Shown here one piece after another: positions 34,197 through 43,125 of a DNA stretch of 64,000 bases. Position 1 is the first letter of the stretch. Each line of letters begins with the position of its first letter. Source of the DNA: Treponema sp. CETP13 (GTDB lineage: Bacteria > Spirochaetota > Spirochaetia > Treponematales > Treponemataceae); NCBI GenBank assembly GCA_001885315.1, contig MLPZ01000003.1, positions 1-64,000 of the forward strand, given 5' to 3'. The notes below the pieces were generated by a model that worked only from the letters and a program-made list of their open reading frames with translations, was not told the origin of the DNA and searched no databases. The translations under genes and the position numbers were made by a program.

Positions 34197-35867
34197 CTAA
34201 TATACACCTGTTACTATCACATCACTCCAAAAAGAACTGTATTCTTTAGTATTTACAGAAGCTTCTTCCCAGATAGACATCAGTGCCCATGTTTTTGGAC
34301 GATATACTTTTTTACTATTGCTATATGCAGGCTTTATTTCATTCAATCCATGAGAAAAAGCAATATGACGTGAATCAATTTTCCCAAAATGGTCATCTTT
34401 GGCACTATCACTTGCTACAAAGGAGCCAAAAACGTACCCTGCACCCATTGCAGGATCAACTGGAATCCAACCAATATCTTCTAAATAAAACTCACACCAC
34501 CAATGATTTTTAGCAGTTAAATCTGAATCAACAAGAACCCCTGCATCTGTAACAGCTGGAATACCAGAAGCTCTTAAAAGGGCTGTATAAAGTATTGCAA
34601 AATCATATGCATCACCTTCATTGCTATCAAGCATATCAAGTACATCTGCGTCTGCTACACGTAGTTCTGGCAAAACAGTAAAATTTTGAACAAGATAATC
34701 ATATATAAGTTTTGCTTTTTTCCACGGATTTTTTTGAGCCCCAACAATTGATTTTGCAACCTCAATAAGCGTTTCATCATCGCTTGGAATTAGCATATTA
34801 GGAGTAAGATACTTATTATATATTGTTTTTGTTCGAGCACTATAGCTATTAACATTCCATTCTTTTATTGAAGTTTCTACACCCCACACAGAGAGCACAT
34901 ACGATTCAGAAACCGATTTTTTTTCTGTTGGTGAATTTATCTCAAGTTGTTGAACAACAGTATCCATAAAATCACTTATGGCAGACTCTGGTTCTGACTT
35001 TTGAAGAGTAAAATCACGCTGTCGGCTATCAGAAACAGGCTTTGGAACAAAAAATGTAATAAGAGCAGATTTGTCTGATATTACATCTGTGACATCTGCA
35101 TTTACTGATAAAACATATGTAAGTTTATTTGTATAAGTTTTAAAACCAGCACTTGAAACAATCTCTAGAGCTATCCCTTCGCTAGTACCTTTTTCTGTTT
35201 TAACAACAACATCTCCAGACACAGCTCCATCGGGAACCCTGACTTGAATTTCTGTTGCACTCCAATATTGATAATCGTTGTTAGTTGCAGAACATTCAAT
35301 CATTACCGGTTGGAATTTTTCATCTTTTTCGGCAGTAGGAAATAAGACACAAGAGTCCTCGCGTAATTCACCAAAATTACTTCCATTTATAGTTATAACA
35401 CGACCTGTCGAAGTTTTTTTAGTATTGAGTTTTGTAATAATTGGTATAGTTACTTGCAGATTTGGTTCAACAGGAACAGGAATAATTTGTTTATTCGCAA
35501 ACATTCTAGGTTCTGATCTTCCTGCTTTGGTACATACATACACAAGGCCATCATCAATATTTTGGGGAAGAACCAGCTCTATCTTATTATCTTCCCAAGT
35601 AATATAAAGAGACGAGGTAATACGATTATTTCCTATTTCTACATAGCTTGAGGTTTGTTTTTTACCAAAACATTTACCAGTTATAGTTAACGTATCTCCT
35701 GGTTCCCCAACAACTGGATTCATATCTGTGACGACTGGAGCCGTCATACCTAAGTGATTAATAAAAAGAAGGCAAACACTTACAATAGCTAATATACAGA
35801 TATAGACAACAAACCGAAAAAACGATGATTTCCGAAAAAGATATTTAAAATGAGTTCCTAAAGTCAA
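34197..35867 (-). CDS. membrane TIG/IPT protein with catalytically dead transglutaminase domain
   Basis: This 556-residue protein has one N-terminal membrane helix (about 18-37), two IPT/TIG Ig-like domains (about 42-128 and 140-236), a beta-rich region, and a transglutaminase-like domain (about 365-500). That domain keeps His455 (NHWWCEF) and Asp471 (WIPVDPAMG), but the nucleophile position in NEGDAYDFA (417-425) is Ala420 where Cys is expected. The TTG start overlaps the anti-sigma stop as TTGA and has GGAT upstream. As the third gene of a sigma / anti-sigma operon it may be an extracytoplasmic sensor or a peptide-binding pseudoenzyme. Confidence 0.8.
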   Translation of the reverse strand: MTLGTHFKYLFRKSSFFRFVVYICILAIVSVCLLFINHLGMTAPVVTDMNPVVGEPGDTLTITGKCFGKKQTSSYVEIGNNRITSSLYITWEDNKIELVLPQNIDDGLVYVCTKAGRSEPRMFANKQIIPVPVEPNLQVTIPIITKLNTKKTSTGRVITINGSNFGELREDSCVLFPTAEKDEKFQPVMIECSATNNDYQYWSATEIQVRVPDGAVSGDVVVKTEKGTSEGIALEIVSSAGFKTYTNKLTYVLSVNADVTDVISDKSALITFFVPKPVSDSRQRDFTLQKSEPESAISDFMDTVVQQLEINSPTEKKSVSESYVLSVWGVETSIKEWNVNSYSARTKTIYNKYLTPNMLIPSDDETLIEVAKSIVGAQKNPWKKAKLIYDYLVQNFTVLPELRVADADVLDMLDSNEGDAYDFAILYTALLRASGIPAVTDAGVLVDSDLTAKNHWWCEFYLEDIGWIPVDPAMGAGYVFGSFVASDSAKDDHFGKIDSRHIAFSHGLNEIKPAYSNSKKVYRPKTWALMSIWEEASVNTKEYSSFWSDVIVTGVY

Positions 35868-36574
35868 TTATTTGTATCCATATTCCATTCAACAGGGATT
35901 AGATTTGTTGATTCTATAAAATTAGAGCCTTCTGTGTTAATAGAATCAAAACCATTTAAATCAATTATATTATCCCCTTTAGAGATAGGTAAATTAGCCA
36001 CACCTGTAAGGGTTATCGAGATTTTCATTTGACCATCACTTGTAAATTCTGGTCGAAAGAAATCCATAGAAGTTAAATCCATAGAAGAAAAATCAATTGA
36101 AAAATGAGATAAATCATCAGACGCTATTACCCCTTTATTTTCAACTAAAGAAGCCTGAATTATGTTCTGCTGCGATTGCAAAGAAGGAATACTATCAGTA
36201 ACATAATTTGTATTATCAGAAAAAAATCGTAAAGGTAACACTATAGCTACAACTAAAGCTGCTGCAACTAAGGGGATAGTACGCCATAAAGTTTTAGAAA
36301 ATTTAGCACTTTTATTGTCTGCAACAGCGGTAACACTTGCAAATCGCATTTTTGTTTGCAATCGCTCATAACTTGCAGAAAGATCTTCTTCGGAAAACAC
36401 AATGTTCTTTGAATCTTCTTGTAAATCATCATGTACCGTTTTTAATTGTTGCATAACTGTAGAGCAATCTAAACATTCCAAAAGATGCTTTTCAAAGTTT
36501 CTTTTAAACGGTTCAGGTAATTCATTATCAATATACATTGAATGAACATCATGGCTAGGGCAAGTAGACATCAT
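35864..36574 (-). CDS. zinc-finger anti-sigma factor
   Basis: This 236-residue single-pass membrane protein has an N-terminal ZAS-type zinc motif, His30-x3-Cys34-x2-Cys37 (HLLECLDC), a membrane helix at about 95-115 and an extracytoplasmic C-terminal tail. It should hold the adjacent ECF sigma factor inactive until an envelope signal releases it. It overlaps the sigma gene by 20 bases and the TIG/transglutaminase gene by 4. The start is the first of two ATG codons, with AGGAGA upstream. Confidence 0.85.
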   Translation of the reverse strand: MMSTCPSHDVHSMYIDNELPEPFKRNFEKHLLECLDCSTVMQQLKTVHDDLQEDSKNIVFSEEDLSASYERLQTKMRFASVTAVADNKSAKFSKTLWRTIPLVAAALVVAIVLPLRFFSDNTNYVTDSIPSLQSQQNIIQASLVENKGVIASDDLSHFSIDFSSMDLTSMDFFRPEFTSDGQMKISITLTGVANLPISKGDNIIDLNGFDSINTEGSNFIESTNLIPVEWNMDTNN

Positions 36575-37082
36575 CTTCTCCTATAAGCTTAGATAATTGA
36601 GCACGAGCTCGAAAGACACGAACCTTAACGTTACCTTCCGAAATTCCCATAACTCGACCTATTTCTTTATAATTTAATTCTGCATATTCTCGTAACACAA
36701 GAACCATTTTCAAATTCACGGGCAACTTATTTAAAGCCACAACAGTTTTTTTACGTGTTTCTTTTTTTAGTAAAGCCGTTTCACCCGATTCTACTTTTTT
36801 CGATTCCTCTTTTAAAACACGCTCATACGCATGCTTCTCTCTAGTTTTTCGTTTTGCATAATTAAGAGAAGCATTTTTTACAACACAAATAAGCCAATAT
36901 TTAGCCTCATCAACAGATGGAAAACACATTTCTTTTTCATGCATCTTTATCATAGAATCATGCACTAAATCCTCTGCAGCATCGTCATCGTTTACAATTC
37001 GATACGATACCTTAAACAAAAGTTGAAATGTAGCATTGTATATTTTTTTAAAATCAGCATCATTCGTTACATTAATACTCAT
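36555..37082 (-). CDS. ECF RNA polymerase sigma factor
   Basis: This 175-residue sigma-70 family protein has region 2 (FKVSYRIVNDDDAAEDLVHDSMIKM) and region 4 (KLPVNLKMVLVLREYAELNYKEIGRVMGISEGNVKVRVFRARAQL) separated by a charged linker, which is the ECF pattern. I recall that T. pallidum has an ECF sigma next to cysS and murB (TP0090-TP0092), and the order here agrees. Its regulon is unknown. It is the first gene of sigma / anti-sigma / pseudo-transglutaminase, with pyrH following. Confidence 0.9.
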   Translation of the reverse strand: MSINVTNDADFKKIYNATFQLLFKVSYRIVNDDDAAEDLVHDSMIKMHEKEMCFPSVDEAKYWLICVVKNASLNYAKRKTREKHAYERVLKEESKKVESGETALLKKETRKKTVVALNKLPVNLKMVLVLREYAELNYKEIGRVMGISEGNVKVRVFRARAQLSKLIGEDDVYLP

Positions 37083-37174
37083 AGAGTTAACAAACCTTTA
37101 TCGTAAAAGTTACAAATAGATTACATATTTTCCACTTTTTTATACTAGTTTGAACTCTAGTTTTATAATAAAAT

Positions 37175-38710
37175 TTAATCACGGACCCAAACCGCACCAT
37201 GAGGTGTATCTGTTACCGTTATACCACGATCTGCTAAATCTTTTCTAATAGAATCTGCTCTGGCAAAATCTTTTGCTTTTTTAGCAATGGTACGTTCTTG
37301 AACAAGCTTTGAAATTTCCGCTGCTTCTGGATCATTTGCATGCAAATCGTCAGAACCAAGTTCTCGAGCTAATTTCTTCTTATTAGATTTACAAGCTTCT
37401 TTAATTACATCAAAAGACGTGACTGTATCTATAGTAGCAATAACCTGAGCACATTCAACAGCACTCATATCTTTTGATTTTACAACACTTTGCAAAACAG
37501 ATAAAGCCTTTGGTGAGTTTAAATCAGCTTCTAGTGCAACACTAAACTTTTCTAACCATGCTTTTTGCTCTTTTGTTCCGGTTCCTTCTTTTCCGTTAGC
37601 ATGAGCCCTATCTTTTAATTTTAGAACTTCAACATCTTCAGGATTAGTAACACCAGCTTTATCTAAAACCTTAGCCACACGTTTAATTAAAGCTTCACGA
37701 GCTTGTTTTGCACTATTCATAGCTTCCCAAGAAAAAGCAACCTGACTACGATAATGAGCTCCTAAAAGAAAAAACCTATAATCAAGAGCACTATAGCCTC
37801 TATCAATTAACCGCTGAAGAGTTAGAAAATTACCTTTCGATTTAGACATCTTTCCAGAAGCTTCTTGAGAGTCTTTTGTTTTAGCAATAACTAAAAATTC
37901 ATTATGTAACCAATAGTTTACCCATTTTTTACCTGTAGCACCTTCTGCTTCTGCAATTTCATTTGTATGATGGATTGGAATATGATCAATTCCCCCTGTA
38001 TGAATATCAAAATGTTCACCTAAATACTTCATACTCATTGCAGCACATTCAATATGCCAACCAGGATAGCCTCTGCCCCATGGAGAATCCCATGTAAGCG
38101 CTTGTTTTTCGAACTTAGATTTAGTAAACCAAAGAACAAAGTCACATGGATTTCTTTTATTTTTATCAACAACAATACGAGCTCCAGCTTTTAAGTCCTC
38201 TAAATTTAAACGTGCCAACTTTCCGTAATCAGGAAAAGTTGTAACATCAAAATAAAGATTTCCTCCTGCCATATAAGTATGCCCATTTTCTTCAAGTCGT
38301 TTATTAAGAGCAATCATTTCGGGTAAATGATCTGTTGCTTTACAGATAACATCAGGATGTCGAATATTCAATTTATCAATATCGCTAAAAAAGGCTTTTG
38401 TATAAAAATCGGCTATCTGTAAAACCGATTCTCCTTTCTCTTGCGCTGTTTTAAGCATTTTATCTTCACCATCATCTGCGTCACCTGTCAAATGCCCAAT
38501 ATCTGTAATATTCATAACATGAGTAATATCATAACCCATAAAAGTAAGCGTCTTGTCCAAAAGATCTAAAAATACATACGCACGCAGATTCCCAATATGT
38601 GCATAGTTATATACAGTGGGGCCACATCCATAAAATCCGCATTTTCCTTCATGGATTGGAACAAAATCCTCTATATTTCTACTCATTGTATTAAATAAGC
38701 GCAATGCCAT
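37175..38710 (-). CDS. cysS: cysteinyl-tRNA synthetase
   Basis: This enzyme charges tRNA-Cys. Class I signatures are present: HIGN in YNYAHIGNLRAYV, the zinc-site segment FYGCGPTVY, GWHIECAAM and KMSKSKGN. The C-terminal tRNA-binding region ends in VQERTIAKKAKDFARADSIRKDL. It has 511 residues, longer than many because of a charged insert around 385-400 (DRAHANGKEGTGTKEQKAW). A GGGGGG ribosome binding site is present. TTTACG-16-TATAAT (38737-38742) forms a plausible promoter that overlaps that of murB. Confidence 0.95.
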   Translation of the reverse strand: MALRLFNTMSRNIEDFVPIHEGKCGFYGCGPTVYNYAHIGNLRAYVFLDLLDKTLTFMGYDITHVMNITDIGHLTGDADDGEDKMLKTAQEKGESVLQIADFYTKAFFSDIDKLNIRHPDVICKATDHLPEMIALNKRLEENGHTYMAGGNLYFDVTTFPDYGKLARLNLEDLKAGARIVVDKNKRNPCDFVLWFTKSKFEKQALTWDSPWGRGYPGWHIECAAMSMKYLGEHFDIHTGGIDHIPIHHTNEIAEAEGATGKKWVNYWLHNEFLVIAKTKDSQEASGKMSKSKGNFLTLQRLIDRGYSALDYRFFLLGAHYRSQVAFSWEAMNSAKQAREALIKRVAKVLDKAGVTNPEDVEVLKLKDRAHANGKEGTGTKEQKAWLEKFSVALEADLNSPKALSVLQSVVKSKDMSAVECAQVIATIDTVTSFDVIKEACKSNKKKLARELGSDDLHANDPEAAEISKLVQERTIAKKAKDFARADSIRKDLADRGITVTDTPHGAVWVRD

Positions 38711-38732
38711 AGCAAGCCCCCCAAAATTTATG

Positions 38733-38742
38733 TATAATTATA
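38733..38742. promoter_or_regulatory. overlapping -10 elements of murB and cysS
   Basis: On the plus strand TATAAT at 38733-38738 ends 8 bases before the murB ATG. On the minus strand TATAAT at 38737-38742 serves cysS. The two cannot be melted independently, and no Shine-Dalgarno sequence precedes murB. Confidence 0.45.
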
Positions 38743-38746
38743 TAAT

Positions 38747-39679
38747 ATGAATATGGTACGTAAAATAGCAGAAAATATCAATAGTTTATCAGAATTCGTG
38801 GGAACAGTAGAATATGATGTCTCAATGAAAAACTATACAACATTTAAAGTAGGAGGTCCTGCCGAAGTTTTTATAACCCCTAAAAATCTAAAAAGTTTTT
38901 GTTTTATAAAAAACTATTTACAAGAAAAAGAACAAAAATATTTTATTCTTGGCAATGGTTCTAACCTTGTTGTCTCTGAAAAAGGAATTTCTGGCTTTGT
39001 TATTTCAACTCAAAAGCTTAACCTTATTCAATATAATCTAGCAACAGAAGAGCTTATCTGTGAGGCAGGAGCAACATTTGATGCAATCACAGAATTTTGC
39101 ATAAATAATTCTTTGACCGGGTTGGAATGTTTTGCAGGGCTTCCAGCAAGTATTGGGGGAGCTGTTTATATGAATGCTCGGTGTTACGGAAGCTCAATTA
39201 GTGATATACTTACCTCGGTTGATTACATAAATAGTTCCGGAATTATTAGTACATATTCTATAAATCAGTTAGACTGGGAATATAAGACCTCACCATTTAA
39301 AAATTTTTTATCTGGTTCCTGTATTTTATCAGCTCATCTGCTAGCAAGAAAAGGAATAAAAAAAACAATTATTACTAATTGTGAAAAAAACATTGAGAAT
39401 AGAAAAGAAAAAGGACATTATAAATATCCGTCAGCAGGAAGCGTTTTTAAAAACAATCATAAATTTGGGAAACCTTCTGGACAACTTATAGATGAAGCAG
39501 GCCTAAAAGGTGTAAAATGTGGAGGTGCACAAATTGCTCCTTGGCATGGTAATTTTATTGTGAACAATGGGAATGCAACTGCCGATGATATAAAAAAGCT
39601 TGTTGATCAAGCCTCACAAACAGTTTTTAATCGAACAGGTTTTAAACTTGAATGTGAAATTATTTTTTGTGGAGACTGA
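38747..39679 (+). CDS. murB: UDP-N-acetylenolpyruvoylglucosamine reductase
   Basis: This FAD enzyme completes UDP-MurNAc synthesis for peptidoglycan. Motifs are the FAD-binding ILGNGSNLVVSEKG, GLECFAGLPASIGGAVYMNARCYG and the Ser-containing YPSAGSVFKN. At 310 residues it is a short type II-like enzyme. There are two in-frame ATG codons (38747 and 38753) and no ribosome binding site; the -10 at 38733-38738 predicts a start at the first ATG. It is followed directly by the cNMP-domain gene. Confidence 0.93.
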   Translation: MNMVRKIAENINSLSEFVGTVEYDVSMKNYTTFKVGGPAEVFITPKNLKSFCFIKNYLQEKEQKYFILGNGSNLVVSEKGISGFVISTQKLNLIQYNLATEELICEAGATFDAITEFCINNSLTGLECFAGLPASIGGAVYMNARCYGSSISDILTSVDYINSSGIISTYSINQLDWEYKTSPFKNFLSGSCILSAHLLARKGIKKTIITNCEKNIENRKEKGHYKYPSAGSVFKNNHKFGKPSGQLIDEAGLKGVKCGGAQIAPWHGNFIVNNGNATADDIKKLVDQASQTVFNRTGFKLECEIIFCGD

Positions 39680-39681
39680 AT

Positions 39682-40881
39682 TTGTTACAGTTATCAATAG
39701 TACAGTTCAAAAAAGGCTCATATATTTTCGTTGAGGGAAAAACCGAAAACGATCGTTTTTATATAATTAAAAAAGGACAAGTTCGCTGTTTTAAAGAACT
39801 TGAAGTTGATAACACAACAAACATACTTGGACCCGGCGATTTTGTTGGTGTTATTTCTTGTTTTGCTGTTCAAAGTCAAGTCGAAACAGTTGTAGCGCTT
39901 ACAGATATTCAAGCTATTGCAGTAATGAAGGAACAATATCCTAATTTAATTAAAACAAACACTCCTGTTGCTTTAAAAATTATTGGAACGTTTGCAAAAC
40001 GAATGAGAAACCTTAACGAAAAGCTTACCCAGCTCACATTAAATAACGTTGCAACAGAGACACCCGAACAATTATATACAATAGCAGCTTATTATGAAAA
40101 AGTCGGTCAAAATAATTCCGCCATTTATGGTTATTATCAATACATGAAAGAATGCCCTCACGGAATAAACATTGAAAATGCTAAAAAACACTTTGTTGCT
40201 TTAAAACCTAAGACACAAGCAAAATACTTTGAACCAACAAAAGAAACAATCCGTTTCTATCCTAAAGACACTATGATTTTTTCTGAATGTCAAAAAGGTG
40301 GAGACATGTTTATTATTCAAAGTGGACAAATTCGAATAACTAAAATTGTTGACGACAACGAAATTATTCTAGCCGTTCTTGAAAAAGGAGATTTTTTTGG
40401 AGAAATGGCATTACTCGAGAACAAACCTCGATCTGCAAGTGCTATTGCTCACGAAGATTGCAATCTTATGGTTATAAATAGAAATAACTTTGATATTATG
40501 GTACAAAGTCAACCTCAACTAATTGCCAGATTAACTACAACACTCGCAAAACGCTTATGGACAATGTCACGACAATTAACAAACACACTGCTAAAAGATC
40601 CCAACCAGAAACTTATGGACATGTTAGCCTTACAAATAGAAAAGGAAGGTCTATATACCGGAAAAGAAAAGAGCCACCAATTTGATCTTACTATTTATGA
40701 TTTAGCTACTATGTGTGGAATTCCCAAGGAATCACAAGCCGCAGCATTTGTCTCTTTTCTAGAAAATCCATTAATTAAAATTATTAACAATAAAATATTC
40801 ATTAAGGATTGTGATGAACTTATCCGCACTGCAACTTTTTATCGTAACCAACAAAAAAAAATAAATGATAAAAAAAATTAA
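39682..40881 (+). CDS. double cyclic-nucleotide-binding-domain regulator (Crp-like)
   Basis: This protein of about 399 residues has two cNMP-binding beta-roll domains (about 5-115 and 190-305) joined by a helical linker. A winged-helix-like C-terminus follows (YDLATMCGIPKESQAAAFVSFLENP). The second roll carries the phosphate-binding-cassette-like GDFFGEMALLENKPRSASAIA; the first is degenerate (GDFVGVISCF). The start used is the TTG at 39682, 8 bases after GGAG and just past the murB stop; an ATG at 39667 lies inside murB. I recall that T. pallidum has a comparable gene beside murB. Confidence 0.8.
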   Translation: MLQLSIVQFKKGSYIFVEGKTENDRFYIIKKGQVRCFKELEVDNTTNILGPGDFVGVISCFAVQSQVETVVALTDIQAIAVMKEQYPNLIKTNTPVALKIIGTFAKRMRNLNEKLTQLTLNNVATETPEQLYTIAAYYEKVGQNNSAIYGYYQYMKECPHGINIENAKKHFVALKPKTQAKYFEPTKETIRFYPKDTMIFSECQKGGDMFIIQSGQIRITKIVDDNEIILAVLEKGDFFGEMALLENKPRSASAIAHEDCNLMVINRNNFDIMVQSQPQLIARLTTTLAKRLWTMSRQLTNTLLKDPNQKLMDMLALQIEKEGLYTGKEKSHQFDLTIYDLATMCGIPKESQAAAFVSFLENPLIKIINNKIFIKDCDELIRTATFYRNQQKKINDKKN

Positions 40882-41434
40882 ACTACTAAAAAAGTATACT
40901 GTATTATTTTATATTTTCTCATTTTTTATTTTAAGTATACCAGCTTGGTCTCAAGATATGGGAAGCTCAAATAACTTACCAGATGGCTATCGCCTAATTC
41001 ATCTTGGTATGACAATAGAAGAAACAAAACAAGCTTTAGAAAACGATGCTTTTTTTGGATATCGAGGAGATAGAGATGTTTCTCTTTTACCTTCTGAAAA
41101 CAAAACTTTAATAGAAACTACAGGAAGTACTTGGCTAGAACGCAGTTGGTTTCAATTTTATAACGACAAATTATATACAATTATCATTAACTTTAATCCA
41201 GCAAAACTAGATTACTATTCAATCTTTACAACAATTTCTAACAAATACGGGGATCCAAAAAGCCTTTCTCCAGAAAGAACAATTTGGGAAAATGATTCAG
41301 TACGCCTTACATTAGAACAACCCTGTAGCGTAAAATATATTGATATGGTTGTCTTTAACGAGTTACTTGATCAGAGCACTGTAGAAAAATCAACTACAGA
41401 GATTTTACGACAGAATTTGCTCGATGACTTTTAG
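40865..41434 (+). CDS. exported protein of unknown function, BamE/SmpA-like N-terminus
   Basis: This 189-residue protein has a clear signal peptide (about 1-29, AWSQ). Residues 35-55 (YRLIHLGMTIEETKQALEND) resemble the start of SmpA/BamE-type lipoprotein domains, but the protein lacks a lipobox, so this is only a hint. It overlaps the end of the regulator gene by 17 bases and precedes the DUF192 lipoprotein gene by 31 bases, so the three are likely co-transcribed. Function is unknown. Confidence 0.65.
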   Translation: MIKKIKLLKKYTVLFYIFSFFILSIPAWSQDMGSSNNLPDGYRLIHLGMTIEETKQALENDAFFGYRGDRDVSLLPSENKTLIETTGSTWLERSWFQFYNDKLYTIIINFNPAKLDYYSIFTTISNKYGDPKSLSPERTIWENDSVRLTLEQPCSVKYIDMVVFNELLDQSTVEKSTTEILRQNLLDDF

Positions 41435-41465
41435 AAGTTCATACACCAAAAGGATACAAAAAATC

Positions 41466-41963
41466 ATGAAATATAAGATGTTGAATAAAAATTTACAAAA
41501 TACAAAATTTGATATTCGTTTTTTTATACTTTGCAGTATCTTCTTTGTAGTAACAAGTCCTTTTGCAAGCTGCTCTGCTCCACCAAAATTAAAAACGCAA
41601 ACATTAACAATTACCAGATTTGACAAGAGTACAATTACTCTCGTTGCTGAAATAGCAAAAACAGAAGAAGAAAAAGAATATGGATTTATGAATAGAAAAG
41701 ATATTCCCGATGGAACAGGAATGCTCTTTGTCTATAAAAAAGATATACATCTAAGTTTTTGGATGAAAAACACACCCTTACCTCTGTCTATCGCTTATAT
41801 AGATTCAAAAGGTATAATAAGAGAACTATATGACATGACACCGTATAGTCTAGCTCCTATTATTGGTCAATATGCGTGTCGATATGCACTTGAAGTACCC
41901 CAAGGATGGTTTTCCGCAAATAACATCACTGTAAACTCTAAAATCGATTTAAGCTCACTATAA
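41466..41963 (+). CDS. DUF192 lipoprotein
   Basis: This 165-residue protein has a long N-terminal stretch, a hydrophobic segment (FFILCSIFFVVTSPF) and lipobox FASC. The DUF192 domain has the family signatures EYGFMNRKDIPDGTGMLFVY, SFWMKNTPLPLSIAYID and YALEVPQGWF. The biochemical role of DUF192 is unknown. The start at 41466 follows AAAAGGA; an open frame to 41424 overlaps the previous gene. Confidence 0.85.
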   Translation: MKYKMLNKNLQNTKFDIRFFILCSIFFVVTSPFASCSAPPKLKTQTLTITRFDKSTITLVAEIAKTEEEKEYGFMNRKDIPDGTGMLFVYKKDIHLSFWMKNTPLPLSIAYIDSKGIIRELYDMTPYSLAPIIGQYACRYALEVPQGWFSANNITVNSKIDLSSL

Positions 41964-41983
41964 TGATGTTATTAGCTTAGTTG

Positions 41984-43123
41984 TTACATGTTTTCTATCT
42001 GTGCAAGAGCTGCTAATGCAATTTTGTCGTCTTTATCAAACGCCAAGACAGCATTAAAATAATGTTCTGCTTCGGTGTATTTTCCTTCTCTCAAAAACAA
42101 CATTCCAAGATTTGACATTACTTTTGTATTTTCAGGCTCTTTTTTCATTGCCTTCATAAGATGGGCATAAGCACTCTCATAATCATCTAATTCTATTAAA
42201 CATATTGATAATTCGTTTAGCGTATCTACATTATCACCACCACAAACTAAACATTGTTCGAAAGCTTCTTTTGCTTGATCCCATCGTTCCAATTTTCGTA
42301 AAGCCCAGCCAAGCATAAACCATGCATTCCAAACTTTTGGATTTTTTTCTAAAAATTTGTGAATGAGTTTTAAAGCTTCCTCTTCTTCGCCTCTATTAAT
42401 AGCATCGTAAGCACCCTTGAATAACTCATTATCTAGATTTCTATTATTTATATCATTTACAATTTCTCTAGCTCGGCCAATCTTATATTGAGTTTGTTTA
42501 TTCAAATCTGCTTTTTCTAACGAATCTACTAGTTGCAAATACGTTTCAAAACATTCTTTTGTTTTTAAGAAATTATGTTTTTTTAAATAAAAGAATCCAG
42601 CATTAAAAAATGCATCTGGAACAGCAGGATCTGATGCCATAACTTGTTGATAATAAAGTTCTGCATCAGCGTCATAAGCATCTGCATCATCTATAAGGCC
42701 AGATTTACGATAAGAATCAGCCCTTTGATCAAAAAACAATGCAATATTTAAAACAGAAGCAATGTCATCTGGATCCAAGCCTCGAACAGCAGTAAACATT
42801 TCTTCTGCAAGATCAAAATCTTCATTGCGCGCTTTTAAAATTGCAGCTTCTGTAAGTTCTTTTTTTAAATTAGGCCGAGCTGTATTTATAAGGCTTCGAT
42901 AATAAAGAGTGTTTTTATTATGTTGGTCATATGCTAAAATTGTTAAAATACCTGCAAAGATCATTTCTTCTGTCAACTGATCAGGAGAAAACTCGACATC
43001 AGGAGATGCCAGTTGAACCGGCAAGGGAATAGTCGTATCTATTTTAAAAGAATTTCTCGATATTTTAAAATTTTCTGGTAGCGTTATAAAAGCTATCGAA
43101 TTTAACGGATTTGTAGGGTTCAT
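41984..43123 (-). CDS. tetratricopeptide repeat protein
   Basis: This 379-residue cytoplasmic protein lacks a signal peptide. The C-terminal half carries at least four TPR units, for example WNAWFMLGWALRKLERWDQAKEAFEQ (split by clear Ala/Gly positions) and SNLGMLFLREGKYTEAEHYFN. TPR proteins scaffold complexes; the partner is unknown. It starts 2 bases after the PilZ gene's stop with AAGGA before the ATG, so it is translated with the PilZ protein and may act in the same c-di-GMP response. Confidence 0.8.
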   Translation of the reverse strand: MNPTNPLNSIAFITLPENFKISRNSFKIDTTIPLPVQLASPDVEFSPDQLTEEMIFAGILTILAYDQHNKNTLYYRSLINTARPNLKKELTEAAILKARNEDFDLAEEMFTAVRGLDPDDIASVLNIALFFDQRADSYRKSGLIDDADAYDADAELYYQQVMASDPAVPDAFFNAGFFYLKKHNFLKTKECFETYLQLVDSLEKADLNKQTQYKIGRAREIVNDINNRNLDNELFKGAYDAINRGEEEEALKLIHKFLEKNPKVWNAWFMLGWALRKLERWDQAKEAFEQCLVCGGDNVDTLNELSICLIELDDYESAYAHLMKAMKKEPENTKVMSNLGMLFLREGKYTEAEHYFNAVLAFDKDDKIALAALAQIENM

Positions 43124-43125
43124 TA

